Origin: Novosphingobium sp.
GTDB taxonomy: Bacteria; Pseudomonadota; Alphaproteobacteria; Sphingomonadales; Sphingomonadaceae
DNA length: 26,318 bases
Direction: 5' to 3'
Assembly: GCA_028697875.1 (NCBI GenBank)
Contig: JAQVEQ010000007.1
Location: forward strand, 1-26,318
The position numbers and the translations under genes were made by a program. Shown piece after piece: positions 1-7,234 of the stretch (position 1 is the stretch's first letter; the number at the start of each line of letters is the position of its first letter). The notes under the pieces were generated by a model. It was not told the origin of the DNA. It saw nothing but the letters and a program-made list of their open reading frames with translations, and did not search any database.

Positions 1-1
1 G

Positions 2-1201
2 TGGCCGAAGAATGGGTTCATGGGCGTCGAAGTGACCGGCAAGACGCTGGGGCTGATCGGCGCGGGCAATATCGGCTCGATCGTGGCCAGCCGCGCGCTG
101 GGCCTGAAGATGAAGGTCCTGGCATTCGACCCGTTCCTGACCCCGGAACGCGCGGTCGAAATGGGCGTTGAAAACGTGGACCTCGACACGCTGCTGGCGC
201 GGGCGGACTTCATCACGCTGCACACCCCGCTGACCGACCAGACCCGCAACATCCTGTCGCAGGAAAATCTCGCCAAGACCAAGAAGGGCGTGCGGATCGT
301 CAACTGTGCGCGCGGCGGGCTGATCGACGAAGCGGCGCTGAAGGAAGCGCTGGACAGCGGCCATGTCGCCGGTGCCGCGCTGGACGTGTTCGAAACCGAA
401 CCGGCCAAGGACAGCCCGCTGTTCGGCACGCCGAACTTCATCTGCACCCCGCACCTCGGCGCTTCGACCACCGAAGCCCAGGTCAATGTGGCGTTGCAGG
501 TGGCGGAACAGCTTGCCGACTATCTCGTCAACGGCGGCGTCACCAACGCGCTCAACATGCCTTCGCTGTCGGCCGAGGAAGCGCCGAAGATCAAGCCCTA
601 CATGGGGTTGGCGGAAAAGCTGGGCTCGCTCGTCGGCCAGCTGGCCCATGGCGAACTGACCGAAATCAGCATCGAACGTTCCGGTGCGGCGGCCGAGCTG
701 AACGGCAAGCCGATCGAAGCGGCCGTGCTGGCCGGGTTCATGAGCCAGTTTTCGGATTCGGTGAACATGGTCAACGCGCCGTACCTGGCGAAGGAACGCG
801 GGCTGGACGTGCGTTCCATCCGGCATGACCGCGAAGGCGTCTATCACACGCTGCTGCGCGTGACCGTGGCGACCAGCCAGGGGCCGCGCTCGGTCGCGGG
901 CACGCTGTTCGGCAAGGACCAGCCGCGTCTGGTCGAAATCTTCGGCATCGGCATCGAAGCCGATCTCGAAGGCAACATGCTCTACATCGTCAATCAGGAC
1001 GCGCCGGGTTTCATCGGTTCGGTTGGCACGCTGCTGGGCGAAAACGGGATCAACATCGGCACGTTCCACCTCGGCCGCCGCGAAACGGGCGGGGAAGCGG
1101 TGCTGCTGCTTTCCGTCGACCAGGCGATCCCCGAGGCGGTGCTCAAGGCCGCTTGCGAGCTGCCGGGCGTCAAGATGGTGAAGGCTCTGCGCTTCAAGTA
1201 A
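2..1201 (+). CDS. serA: D-3-phosphoglycerate dehydrogenase, 3' part
   Basis: Oxidises 3-phosphoglycerate to 3-phosphohydroxypyruvate with NAD, the first step of serine synthesis in the cytoplasm. The reading frame is open from base 2, so the gene runs off the left edge; about 399 residues remain of a usual ~525-530, leaving out roughly the first 130. Seen in order: the Rossmann motif GAGNIGS shortly after the edge, the catalytic Arg in NCARGGLIDE, the Glu in DVFETEP and the catalytic His in TPHLGAST, then a middle domain like the allosteric substrate-binding domain of long-type enzymes, and a C-terminal ACT domain starting near MLYIVNQDAPGFIGSVG. The ACT domain suggests serine feedback control (family knowledge). 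A strong inverted repeat follows the stop. An internal ATG at 20 is not the start, because the SerA-typical residues WPKNGFMG precede and include it. Confidence 0.97.
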   Translation, partial: WPKNGFMGVEVTGKTLGLIGAGNIGSIVASRALGLKMKVLAFDPFLTPERAVEMGVENVDLDTLLARADFITLHTPLTDQTRNILSQENLAKTKKGVRIVNCARGGLIDEAALKEALDSGHVAGAALDVFETEPAKDSPLFGTPNFICTPHLGASTTEAQVNVALQVAEQLADYLVNGGVTNALNMPSLSAEEAPKIKPYMGLAEKLGSLVGQLAHGELTEISIERSGAAAELNGKPIEAAVLAGFMSQFSDSVNMVNAPYLAKERGLDVRSIRHDREGVYHTLLRVTVATSQGPRSVAGTLFGKDQPRLVEIFGIGIEADLEGNMLYIVNQDAPGFIGSVGTLLGENGINIGTFHLGRRETGGEAVLLLSVDQAIPEAVLKAACELPGVKMVKALRFK

Positions 1202-1222
1202 TTTCCCGGCTTCGGGACAAGG

Positions 1223-1258
1223 CGTTCCCCGGTTGCAGGGCCCTGCAGCCGGGGAACG
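1223..1258. terminator. Long near-perfect inverted repeat after serA
   Basis: Two 18-base arms (1223-1240 and 1241-1258) are inverse complements with a single mismatch and meet at GGGCCC without a spacer, so a few bases must open as the loop. It lies 22 bases after the serA stop and 52 before the hisZ start. The GC-rich stem fits a transcription terminator for serA, but the following bases hold only a short T run, so Rho-independent activity is uncertain. It may instead limit read-through into hisZ. Confidence 0.55.
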
Positions 1259-1310
1259 TGCGTTTCGGGGTTCGACAGGCCCCCTTCAATTGGCTAGTGG
1301 GCACCGCACT

Positions 1311-2438
1311 ATGACCGACCCGACCCGCGATCTGCTGCCCGAAGGGCTGGAAGACCGGCTGCCGTGCGAAGCAGCCGCCGTCACCCGTATCAGCCGTGCC
1401 GTCACCGACGTGATGGACAGCCACGGTTACGATCGCGTGCGCCCGCCGCTGATCGAATTCGAAAAGTCGATGGCCGGGCGGATGGACGGGGTGCAGCCGC
1501 GCCGCATGTTCCGCTTCGTCGATCCTTCGTCCTTGCGCACGCTGGCGCTGCGCAGCGACATCACGGTGCAGGTCGGCCGGATCGCGGCGACCAGCCTTGG
1601 CGGCGCGCCGCGCCCGCTGCGCCTCAGCTATGGCGGGCAGGTCGTGACCATCAAGGGCGACGGACTCGACCCGACGCGCGAACGCCTGCAACTCGGCGCC
1701 GAACTGATCGGCAGCGATTCGGTCGCCGCGGCGAGCGAGATCGTCTCCGTCGCGATCGAGGCACTGGCCGCCGCCGGTGCGCGCAACATCTCGGTCGACT
1801 TTACTCTGCCGGACCTGGTCGACACGCTGGCCGCGGGCCCGTTCCCGCTCGCCGCCAACGCGATCGAGGCGGTCCGGCGCGAACTGGACGCCAAGGACGC
1901 CGGGGCGCTGAAGGATGCGGGCGGGGAAGCCTACCTGCCGCTGCTCTATGCGATGGGGCCGCTTGCCAGCGCGATCGAACAGCTCGAGGCAATCGATGCG
2001 GGCGGGGCGCTGGCCAGCCGGATCGACGGGTTGCGTCAGATCGCCGCCCGGATCGGCGGCAAGGCGCGCATCACGCTCGACCCCACCGAACGCCACGGCT
2101 TCGAATACCAGAGCTGGTTCGGCTTCACGCTCTACGCCGAAGGCGTGCGCGGGGCGGTGGGCCGGGGCGGGACATACCGCATCCTCGGTCAGAAGGATGG
2201 GGCGGAAGAACCGGCGACCGGTTTCTCGCTCTACACCGACGCGCTGGTCGATGCCGGGCTGGGGCAGGGCGCCGCGCGCGACGTGCTGTTCCTGCCGCTG
2301 GGCCACGACACCGACGTCGCCGCCCGCCTGCGCACGATCGGCTGGCGCACCGTGGCGGCCCTGTCCGGCGCGGACGATGCCGCGACGCTCGGCTGCACCC
2401 ACGTGCTCGAGGGCAAGGAACCGAAGGCGCTCGGCTGA
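1311..2438 (+). CDS. hisZ: ATP phosphoribosyltransferase regulatory subunit
   Basis: HisZ is a catalytically dead relative of histidyl-tRNA synthetase that pairs with short-form HisG in the first step of histidine synthesis. The 375-residue product shows class II synthetase-like features: the opening DLLPEGLEDRLP, a motif-2-like stretch LALRSDITVQVGRI, and a motif-3-like GRGGTYRILG near the C-terminal third. There is no anticodon-binding domain of the HisRS kind and the length fits HisZ rather than HisRS. The ATG at 1311 was chosen over an upstream in-frame TTG at 1233 because the protein begins as HisZ proteins do and the upstream part would read through the hairpin after serA. It is followed by purA in the same direction after a 554-bp gap. 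A short HisG should be encoded elsewhere (inference). Confidence 0.92.
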   Translation: MTDPTRDLLPEGLEDRLPCEAAAVTRISRAVTDVMDSHGYDRVRPPLIEFEKSMAGRMDGVQPRRMFRFVDPSSLRTLALRSDITVQVGRIAATSLGGAPRPLRLSYGGQVVTIKGDGLDPTRERLQLGAELIGSDSVAAASEIVSVAIEALAAAGARNISVDFTLPDLVDTLAAGPFPLAANAIEAVRRELDAKDAGALKDAGGEAYLPLLYAMGPLASAIEQLEAIDAGGALASRIDGLRQIAARIGGKARITLDPTERHGFEYQSWFGFTLYAEGVRGAVGRGGTYRILGQKDGAEEPATGFSLYTDALVDAGLGQGAARDVLFLPLGHDTDVAARLRTIGWRTVAALSGADDAATLGCTHVLEGKEPKALG

Positions 2439-2470
2439 TCCGTTGGATGAGAGCGGATGTCGGGGCAATT

Positions 2471-2552
2471 GCCCACCCCGTTGCGACTAGCCACACCTGC
2501 GGTGCGGCAAGTCTCGCTCCCCTCCCGCTTGCGGGAGGGGCTGGGGGTGGGC
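2471..2552 (-). repeat. Interspersed repeat, copy A (82 bp)
   Basis: An element whose ends are inverted repeats (GCCCACCCC at one end, GGGGTGGGC at the other) and which contains a strong internal hairpin (CCCCTCCCGCTTGCGGGAGG and following). The reverse complement aligns to 4302-4374 with four base changes and one 9-nt length difference (a 10-nt segment in copy A replaced by a single base in copy B). It lies in the gap between hisZ and purA. It has the character of a REP/MITE-like non-coding repeat; no transposase is nearby. Confidence 0.85.
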
Positions 2553-2580
2553 CTGCATGACGGACAACGCCATCCTCCGC

Positions 2581-2602
2581 TCAGCCTGAGCTTGTCGAAG
2601 CG
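2581..2602. repeat. Short REP-like palindrome (CTGAGC..GTCGAAG type)
   Basis: Contains CCTGAGCTTGTCGAAG, a short motif I know as widely scattered in sphingomonad genomes. A related form is at 17531-17554 inside the end of pdxJ, and a weaker one (GTCCTGTCGAAGGGCG) at about 2939-2954. It is probably a REP-type element or a structured intergenic mark. The call rests on two clear copies in the window plus recollection of its frequency. Confidence 0.55.
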
Positions 2603-2766
2603 CGGCGGCGCCGGACAATTTCCTTTCCTACACGGCGCGCGCTTGCCATGATCGGCCCGTGTTCTGCCAAGGGCGGGGCTCGGCAAGGTTTTGGCTGGAA
2701 AAGTGTCAACTGTTCGGAACTGTCCTATTGAATTGATTCTAATGGGAAAAGGATGAGAAGGTCAGC

Positions 2767-2781
2767 TTGACAGGGTGTCAA
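2767..2781. promoter_or_regulatory. TTGACA-N3-TGTCAA inverted repeat upstream of purA
   Basis: A perfect 6+6 inverted repeat separated by GGG; the left half is also an ideal -35 hexamer. TGTCAA recurs at 2704-2709 and again just downstream (GTGTCAA TT GTGTCAA, a near-tandem direct repeat ending about 2789). This suggests an operator or a promoter element for purA. I see no convincing -10 hexamer 17 bases after TTGACA, so its exact role is open. Confidence 0.4.
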
Positions 2782-2992
2782 TTGTGTCAAGCAGCGTCAG
2801 TGGCGGATGGTTCCGGGGCGCGGTGTTCGCGATGGAACGGCAGGGTTGCGGCGGCTTGACCCGTTCCGTCACTGCCGGTAGGGCGCGCCGCGAAATCACG
2901 GGCCTTTTGCGCCCCGTCCCGACCCATCCGTTTCGCCGAGTCCTGTCGAAGGGCGTTTCCGGATCCACCCTGGCAGGTGGAGGAGCATATCT

Positions 2993-4282
2993 ATGGCCAA
3001 CGTTACCGTAATCGGCGCCCAGTGGGGCGATGAAGGCAAGGGCAAGATCGTCGACTGGCTGGCAAGCCGCGCCGACGCCGTGGTCCGCTTCCAGGGCGGG
3101 CACAATGCCGGCCACACGCTGGTGATCGACGGCACGACCTACAAGCTTAGCCTGCTGCCTTCGGGCATTGTCACGGGCACGCTTTCGATTGTCGGCAATG
3201 GCGTGGTGCTCGATCCGTGGGCGCTCAAGGCCGAAGTGGAAAAGCTGATCGGGCAGGGCGTGACTATCTCGCCCGAAAACTTCGCCATTGCCGACAATTG
3301 CCCGCTGATCCTGCCGATCCACCGCGATCTGGACCAGCTGCGCGAAACCGCCGCCGGCAAGGGCAAGATCGGCACCACCGGGCGCGGCATCGGCCCGGCT
3401 TACGAAGACAAGGTCGGCCGCCGCGCGATCCGCGTGTGCGATCTGGCGCACCTCGATTCGCTCGACCCGCAACTCGACCGCCTGTGCGCCCACCACGACG
3501 CGTTGCGCGCGGGCTTCAACGAACCGCCGGTTGACCGGGCGCGCCTGATCGCCGACCTCAAGGAAATCGCCCCGTTCGTGCTCCAGTTCGCCCAGCCGGT
3601 GTGGAAACGGCTGCGCGACGTGAAGAAAGAGGGCGCCCGCATCCTGTTCGAAGGCGCGCAGGGCGTGCTGCTCGACGTCGATCACGGGACCTATCCCTTC
3701 GTCACCAGCTCCAACACTGTCAGTGGCACGGTCGCTTCCGGTTCGGGCGTGGGGCCGGGCAGCGCGGGCTTCGTGCTCGGCATCGTCAAGGCCTACACCA
3801 CTCGCGTCGGGTCCGGCCCGTTCCCGACCGAATTGCAGGACGAGGTCGGCCAGCGCCTGGGCGAGCGCGGCCATGAATTCGGCACCGTCACCGGCCGCCA
3901 GCGCCGTTGCGGCTGGTTCGACGCCGTGCTGGTGCGGCAGAGCTGCGCCATTTCCGGCGTCACCGGCATCGCGCTGACCAAGCTCGACGTGCTCGACGGG
4001 TTCGACACGCTCAGGATCTGCACCGGCTACAAGCTGCGTGGCGAAGTGATCGATTACCTTCCGGCCCATGCCGCCGACCAGGCCGAGGTCGAGCCGGTCT
4101 ACGAGGAAATGGAAGGCTGGCAGGGCACCACGGCCGGGGCCCGCAGCTGGGCCGACCTGCCGGCGCAGGCGGTCAAGTACATCCGCCGGATCGAGGAACT
4201 GATCGATTGCCCGGTGGCCTCCGTTTCGACCAGCCCGGAACGCGACGACACGATCCTGGTCCGCGACCCGTTCGAGGATTGA
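2993..4282 (+). CDS. purA: Adenylosuccinate synthetase
   Basis: Joins IMP and aspartate using GTP to form adenylosuccinate, the first committed step to AMP, in the cytoplasm. The 429-residue length matches the family (about 430). Visible motifs: GAQWGDEGKGKIVDWL at residues 8-23 with catalytic Asp13, GGHNAGHT with catalytic His41, GTTGRGIGPAYEDK, EGAQGVLLDVDHGTYPFVTSSN-type region and the C-terminal base-binding region ending SVSTSPERDDTI. The ATG has a GGAGG ribosome site nine bases upstream. The stop TGA shares bases with the ATG of the next gene (TGATG), implying translational coupling to the lipoprotein downstream. Confidence 0.98.
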   Translation: MANVTVIGAQWGDEGKGKIVDWLASRADAVVRFQGGHNAGHTLVIDGTTYKLSLLPSGIVTGTLSIVGNGVVLDPWALKAEVEKLIGQGVTISPENFAIADNCPLILPIHRDLDQLRETAAGKGKIGTTGRGIGPAYEDKVGRRAIRVCDLAHLDSLDPQLDRLCAHHDALRAGFNEPPVDRARLIADLKEIAPFVLQFAQPVWKRLRDVKKEGARILFEGAQGVLLDVDHGTYPFVTSSNTVSGTVASGSGVGPGSAGFVLGIVKAYTTRVGSGPFPTELQDEVGQRLGERGHEFGTVTGRQRRCGWFDAVLVRQSCAISGVTGIALTKLDVLDGFDTLRICTGYKLRGEVIDYLPAHAADQAEVEPVYEEMEGWQGTTAGARSWADLPAQAVKYIRRIEELIDCPVASVSTSPERDDTILVRDPFED

Positions 4283-4857
4283 TGGGGGCGGGGCGGTCAT
4301 CGCCCACCCCCGGCCCCTCCCGCAAGCGGAAGGGGAGCGGGACTTGCCGCAAGGCTAGTCGCAGCGGGGTGGGCTTCGGCCTTGCCCTGCTTGCGGCCTC
4401 GTGTGCCCCGGTGGAACACGAGGCCAAGGTACAGCGCCCCGTCCCGGTCGATTTCGTGCTGGTCGACAAGTCCGACCGGACACTGACGCTCTATGGCCGG
4501 GGGCAGCCGCTGCGGACATATTCTGGCCTGCAGTTCGGGGATGCGCCGCAAGGCCGCAAGCGCTTCGAAGGGGACGAACGGACGCCCGAAGGACGCTACT
4601 GGATCGATTACCGCAACCCGGCCAGCCGCTATCACCTCTCGCTCCACATCTCCTATCCCGACGCGCGCGACCGGGCCTTCGCCGAAGGGCAGAGACGCTC
4701 GCCCGGCGGGGACATCTTCATCCACGGCCAGCCCAATGGCCATGCGGGGCGCGTTCCGGGCGACTGGACCGACGGCTGCATCGCCTTGTCCGACGCCGAG
4801 ATCGAGGAGATCTGGACGCTGGTGCGCGATGGGACGCCGATCGAGATCAGGCCTTAG
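4282..4857 (+). CDS. L,D-transpeptidase (YkuD-fold) lipoprotein
   Basis: A 191-residue exported protein with a C-terminal YkuD-type catalytic domain: the start of the domain reads VDKSDRTLTLYGRGQPLRTY, and the active-site block is HGQPNGHAG followed by WTDGCIAL, where the Cys is the nucleophile and the upstream His its partner. It resembles the YafK/ErfK group that cross-links peptidoglycan or attaches proteins to it (family knowledge; substrate unknown). A lipobox LLAASC puts the lipidated Cys at residue 41, so it is probably membrane anchored in the periplasm. The ATG overlaps the purA stop as TGATG. The unusually long, Arg/Lys-rich first 30 residues are encoded by a copy of the interspersed repeat; an in-frame GTG at 4369 is an alternative start giving a very short signal peptide without positive charge. 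Confidence 0.88.
   Translation: MGAGRSSPTPGPSRKRKGSGTCRKASRSGVGFGLALLAASCAPVEHEAKVQRPVPVDFVLVDKSDRTLTLYGRGQPLRTYSGLQFGDAPQGRKRFEGDERTPEGRYWIDYRNPASRYHLSLHISYPDARDRAFAEGQRRSPGGDIFIHGQPNGHAGRVPGDWTDGCIALSDAEIEEIWTLVRDGTPIEIRP
4302..4374 (+). repeat. Interspersed repeat, copy B (73 bp), inside a CDS
   Basis: The inverse-oriented partner of the element at 2471-2552, with the same GCCCACCCC / GGGGTGGGC ends and the central CCCCTCCCGCAAGCGGAAGG hairpin. It lies in frame in the 5' end of the L,D-transpeptidase gene and codes for residues 8-31 approximately. The two copies flank purA in opposite orientation about 1.75 kb apart. Confidence 0.85.
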
Positions 4858-4866
4858 CTGAAATAC

Positions 4867-4899
4867 TTGACTTGATCCTGATTTGTTCTACTCATGTTC
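4867..4899 (+). promoter_or_regulatory. Putative promoter with SOS (LexA) box
   Basis: TTGACT at 4867-4872 could be a -35 element. GTTC at 4885-4888 and GTTC at 4896-4899 are separated by exactly seven bases, the pattern GTTC-N7-GTTC established for LexA in alphaproteobacteria such as Caulobacter and Rhodobacter. The box would cover the expected -10 region and ends 19 bases before the ATG at 4919. The -10 itself (TACTCA at 4889-4894) is weak. The pattern match is seen; LexA binding is inference. Confidence 0.55.
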
Positions 4900-4918
4900 G
4901 CGATTCAGGGAGGCGAAC

Positions 4919-5881
4919 ATGGCGCAGGCGAATTTCCTTTACGAACCGGCCAACGACAGGGCGGGAATGCCGCTCACCGTCTCGATCTTTGCCGACCGCC
5001 CGCATGTCCGCGCGGAAATGCGCGACGATGCCGAAGCGGCGGGATTCCGCATTTCCGCCTGCGACGATGTGGCCGCGCTGCTGACCGGGGAAGACGTGCG
5101 GGTCCTGGGCGAGGTCGTGCTGCTCGATTGCCCGGCGCTCGATGGCGGGAGCATGGCGGCCCTGTGCCGGCTGGACATGCGGGTCGCGCATTGCGGGGCG
5201 CATCTGGTCGTGTCGACCAGCACCGATGCGCTGGACGATGTCTTCGCCTGTCTCGACCAGTCCAATCCGCAGATCCTCGTCGATCCCAGCCGGGCGGAAC
5301 GGGTGATCGCCCTTGGCCGGGTGCTGGCGCAGATCCCGAATCTCCGGGTGCGCGAACTGGCGGAAGAAGACCGGCTGATGCTGCTGCGCCTGACGGAACA
5401 GGTCGGCCAGATCGCCGGAAGGCTGGAAGGACTCGACGCCGGGGGAAGGGAAACGGATGGCGGCTTCCGTCTCCGTTCGCCCGTGCGGCGTTTCCAGGGC
5501 AAGGAGGAGGAGGCGCCTGCCGGTGCCGTGCTGCTGCCCGATCCGCAACTGGTCCGCCAGGTCATCCGCCAGCGGCACTTGCGCGGCCGTTTTTTCGATG
5601 CGGGGCTGTTCGCCGATCCGGCGTGGGACATCCTGCTCGACCTCACGGCGGCGCAGGCGGAAGGCAAGCGGGTGTCCGTCACTTCGCTGTGCATCGCCTC
5701 GGGCGTTCCGCCGACCACGGCCTTGCGCTGGATCGCGCAAATGACGGAGGCCGGGCTGCTCGAACGGGTGGGGGACGAAACGGATCGCCGCCGCGCCTTC
5801 ATCGTGCTGACCGGCAAGGCGGCCGATGCCATGGCCCGCTATTTCGCGGAACTGGGGGACGATGCGGCGCGGCTGGCCTGA
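4919..5881 (+). CDS. Receiver-like / winged-helix DNA-binding protein
   Basis: A 320-residue soluble protein of unknown function. Residues 12 to about 120 alternate beta and alpha stretches like a response-regulator receiver (PLTVSIFADRPHVRAEM, then VVLLDCPALDGGS where an Asp sits near the phospho-acceptor place), but I cannot confirm a complete acidic pocket, so it may be a pseudo-receiver. A charged helical linker follows (about 135-200). The C-terminal ~100 residues look like a MarR-type winged helix: LCIASGVPPTTALRWIAQM as recognition helix region, then GLLERVGDETDRRRAFIVLT as wing. The ATG has a strong GGGAGG ribosome site. It stands alone, convergent with the dehydrogenase downstream. 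The putative LexA box in front suggests DNA-damage control. No partner kinase is nearby. Confidence 0.8.
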   Translation: MAQANFLYEPANDRAGMPLTVSIFADRPHVRAEMRDDAEAAGFRISACDDVAALLTGEDVRVLGEVVLLDCPALDGGSMAALCRLDMRVAHCGAHLVVSTSTDALDDVFACLDQSNPQILVDPSRAERVIALGRVLAQIPNLRVRELAEEDRLMLLRLTEQVGQIAGRLEGLDAGGRETDGGFRLRSPVRRFQGKEEEAPAGAVLLPDPQLVRQVIRQRHLRGRFFDAGLFADPAWDILLDLTAAQAEGKRVSVTSLCIASGVPPTTALRWIAQMTEAGLLERVGDETDRRRAFIVLTGKAADAMARYFAELGDDAARLA

Positions 5882-5896
5882 AGGCCGCGCGGGGGA

Positions 5897-6898
5897 TCAG
5901 GGCACCAGGACGGCGGCCCCTTCGATCTTCCCTTCGCGCAGCCGGGCGAGCGCTTCGTTGGCTTGGGCAAGGGGGAAGGGGACTACGTGGCTGGTGACCT
6001 TGCCTGCGATGTCGGGCCGCAGGAAGCTCGTCCCGTCCTCCCGCGTCAGGTTGGCGACGGACACGATCTCCCGTTCGCCCCACAGGTCGGCATAGGGAAA
6101 TTGCGGGATGTCGCTCATATGGATGCCCGCGCAGACCACGCGCCCGCCCTTGCGCACGGCCTTGAGCGCTGCGGGGACGAGCGAGCCGACCGGCGCGAAG
6201 AGGATCGCCGCGTCGAGCAGTTGGGGCGGTTGTCCGGTCGATTCTCCGGCCCATGTGCAGCCCAGCCTGCGGGCGAATTCCTGCGCCGCGGTGTCGCCAG
6301 GGCTGGTGAAGGCATAGACTTCGCGTCCTTGCGCGACGGCCAGCTGGGCCAGGATATGGGCTGCGGCGCCGAAACCGTAGAGGCCGATCCGCTTGCCCGG
6401 TCCCGCCATGCGGTAGGCGCGCCAGCCGATCAGCCCGGCGCACAACAGGGGCGCGGCTTCGAGATCGCCCAGTCCTTCGGGAATCGGGAAGCAGAAATGG
6501 GCGTCGGCCACGGCATGGGTGGCATAGCCGCCGTCGCGGGTCGCCCCGGTGAATTCGGGATGATCGCACAGGTTTTCCCGGCCCGAGCGGCAATAGTCGC
6601 AAGTCCCGCAGGCATGGCCCAGCCACGGGATGCCGACCCGCATGCCGGGAACGAAATCGGTGACGCCTTCGCCCAGCGCGATCACCCGGCCGACGATCTC
6701 GTGGCCCGGCACGATCGGGTAGAGGGCGGGGATTTCCCCGTCGACGACATGCAGATCGGTGCGGCAAACCCCGCAGGCCAGCACTTCGACCAGCACTTCG
6801 CCGGGCCCCGGTTCCGGGACGGGGCGCGTTTCGCAATGCAGCGGTTCGCCGGGCGCGGCGCAGACCATGGCGGTCATGTGGGGCGAGTCATGGGCCAT
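5897..6898 (-). CDS. Zinc-dependent alcohol dehydrogenase
   Basis: A 333-residue medium-chain dehydrogenase/reductase. Catalytic zinc ligands are recognisable as Cys45 (ACGVCRTDLH), His66-Glu67 (VPGHE) and Cys153 (LLCAG); the structural zinc lobe has Cys97, Cys100, Cys103 and Cys111 in CGTCDYCRSGRENLC. The nucleotide-binding turn is the variant LYGFGAAAH rather than the usual GxGGxG, typical of a bacterial AdhA-like subgroup. It probably interconverts a primary alcohol and aldehyde with NAD(P); the substrate cannot be read from the sequence. It is convergent with the winged-helix gene (15 bases apart) and lies downstream of the mini-thioredoxin gene on the same strand, separated by 86 bp with a possible hairpin. 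Downstream in-frame ATGs at residues 8 and 11 are alternative starts. Confidence 0.92.
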   Translation of the reverse strand: MAHDSPHMTAMVCAAPGEPLHCETRPVPEPGPGEVLVEVLACGVCRTDLHVVDGEIPALYPIVPGHEIVGRVIALGEGVTDFVPGMRVGIPWLGHACGTCDYCRSGRENLCDHPEFTGATRDGGYATHAVADAHFCFPIPEGLGDLEAAPLLCAGLIGWRAYRMAGPGKRIGLYGFGAAAHILAQLAVAQGREVYAFTSPGDTAAQEFARRLGCTWAGESTGQPPQLLDAAILFAPVGSLVPAALKAVRKGGRVVCAGIHMSDIPQFPYADLWGEREIVSVANLTREDGTSFLRPDIAGKVTSHVVPFPLAQANEALARLREGKIEGAAVLVP

Positions 6899-6948
6899 GC
6901 CCGGACTATCCCACGCCCGCCCGCCCGATCCAAGCCGGATCGGCTAAT

Positions 6949-6981
6949 GCCGGTTCCGGAAGCGTCCCGGAATGCCCCGGC
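6949..6981 (-). terminator. Possible hairpin after the mini-thioredoxin gene
   Basis: GCCGG TTCCGG (6949-6959) is complementary to CCGGAA (6967-6972) and an outer CCGGC (6977-6981), with a loop AAGCGTC. It lies just after the stop of the mini-thioredoxin gene in its direction of transcription and could end that operon. There is no T run, so this is a weak call. Confidence 0.3.
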
Positions 6982-6984
6982 AGA

Positions 6985-7221
6985 TCATCCTTTCAGCCAG
7001 CGCCTGAGATCGTCTTCCTTGGGCAGCCCGCCAGCGTGGACGACCTTGCCGTCGATGACGATGCCGGGCGTGGAAGCAATGCCGTACCTGGCGATCTCGG
7101 CGTAGTCGGTGACCTTTTCGACCGAGGCGTCGAGGCCAAGCTCCTCGGCCGCGGCCTTCACCATCTCTTCGGTTGTCTGGCACCGTTTGCAGCCCGGCCC
7201 GAGAACCTTGATGTCCACCAT
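6985..7221 (-). CDS. Small thioredoxin-like redox protein
   Basis: A 78-residue glutaredoxin-sized protein of the family often named redox-active disulfide protein 2. The active site is GPGCKRC at residues 8-14 (CxxC), and the cis-Pro loop is the STPGIVIDGKVV stretch at about 50-61. No signal peptide, so cytoplasmic. It ends a three-gene operon: its ATG is 13 bases from the permease stop, with AAAGGA as ribosome site. Family members commonly sit next to DUF318 permeases and ArsR regulators, suggesting a role in supplying electrons to, or shuttling thiol-bound metalloid to, the transporter (inference). It is not a housekeeping thioredoxin: too short and without WCGPC. Confidence 0.88.
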   Translation of the reverse strand: MVDIKVLGPGCKRCQTTEEMVKAAAEELGLDASVEKVTDYAEIARYGIASTPGIVIDGKVVHAGGLPKEDDLRRWLKG

Positions 7222-7234
7222 GAGGCAAGTCCTT

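Larger units (their letters stand above)
2439..2992. other. Gene-poor 554-bp region between hisZ and purA
   Basis: No ORF here looks like a protein; the short frames read through repeats. The first part holds the 82-bp repeat and a REP-like palindrome. From about 2690 base composition becomes more AT-rich (GTGTCAACTG near 2703, a TCTAAT at 2738-2743 that could be a -10 box, and a TTGACA..TGTCAA palindrome at 2767-2781). A weak REP-like fragment sits near 2939-2954. A good ribosome site (GGAGG) precedes the purA ATG. The purA promoter probably lies between about 2700 and 2800, leaving a leader of ~200 bases. Confidence 0.6.

Noticed and set aside
1194..2468. Long minus-strand ORF (424 codons) opposite hisZ
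   Set aside because: Low-complexity Arg/Ala/Gly/Asp-rich translation typical of the antisense of GC-rich genes; the plus strand has a convincing HisZ.
2457..2651. Small plus-strand ORF of 64 codons after hisZ
   Set aside because: Made up entirely of repeat sequence (LPSRLREGLGVG, LSLSLSKRGG), no ribosome site.
2762..4300. 512-codon minus-strand ORF opposite purA
   Set aside because: Shadow frame of purA; no domain or ribosome site, composition typical of antisense.
4872..4885. FNR-like site TTGATCCTGATTT before the winged-helix gene
   Set aside because: Only the left half fits TTGAT-N4-ATCAA; the right half does not.
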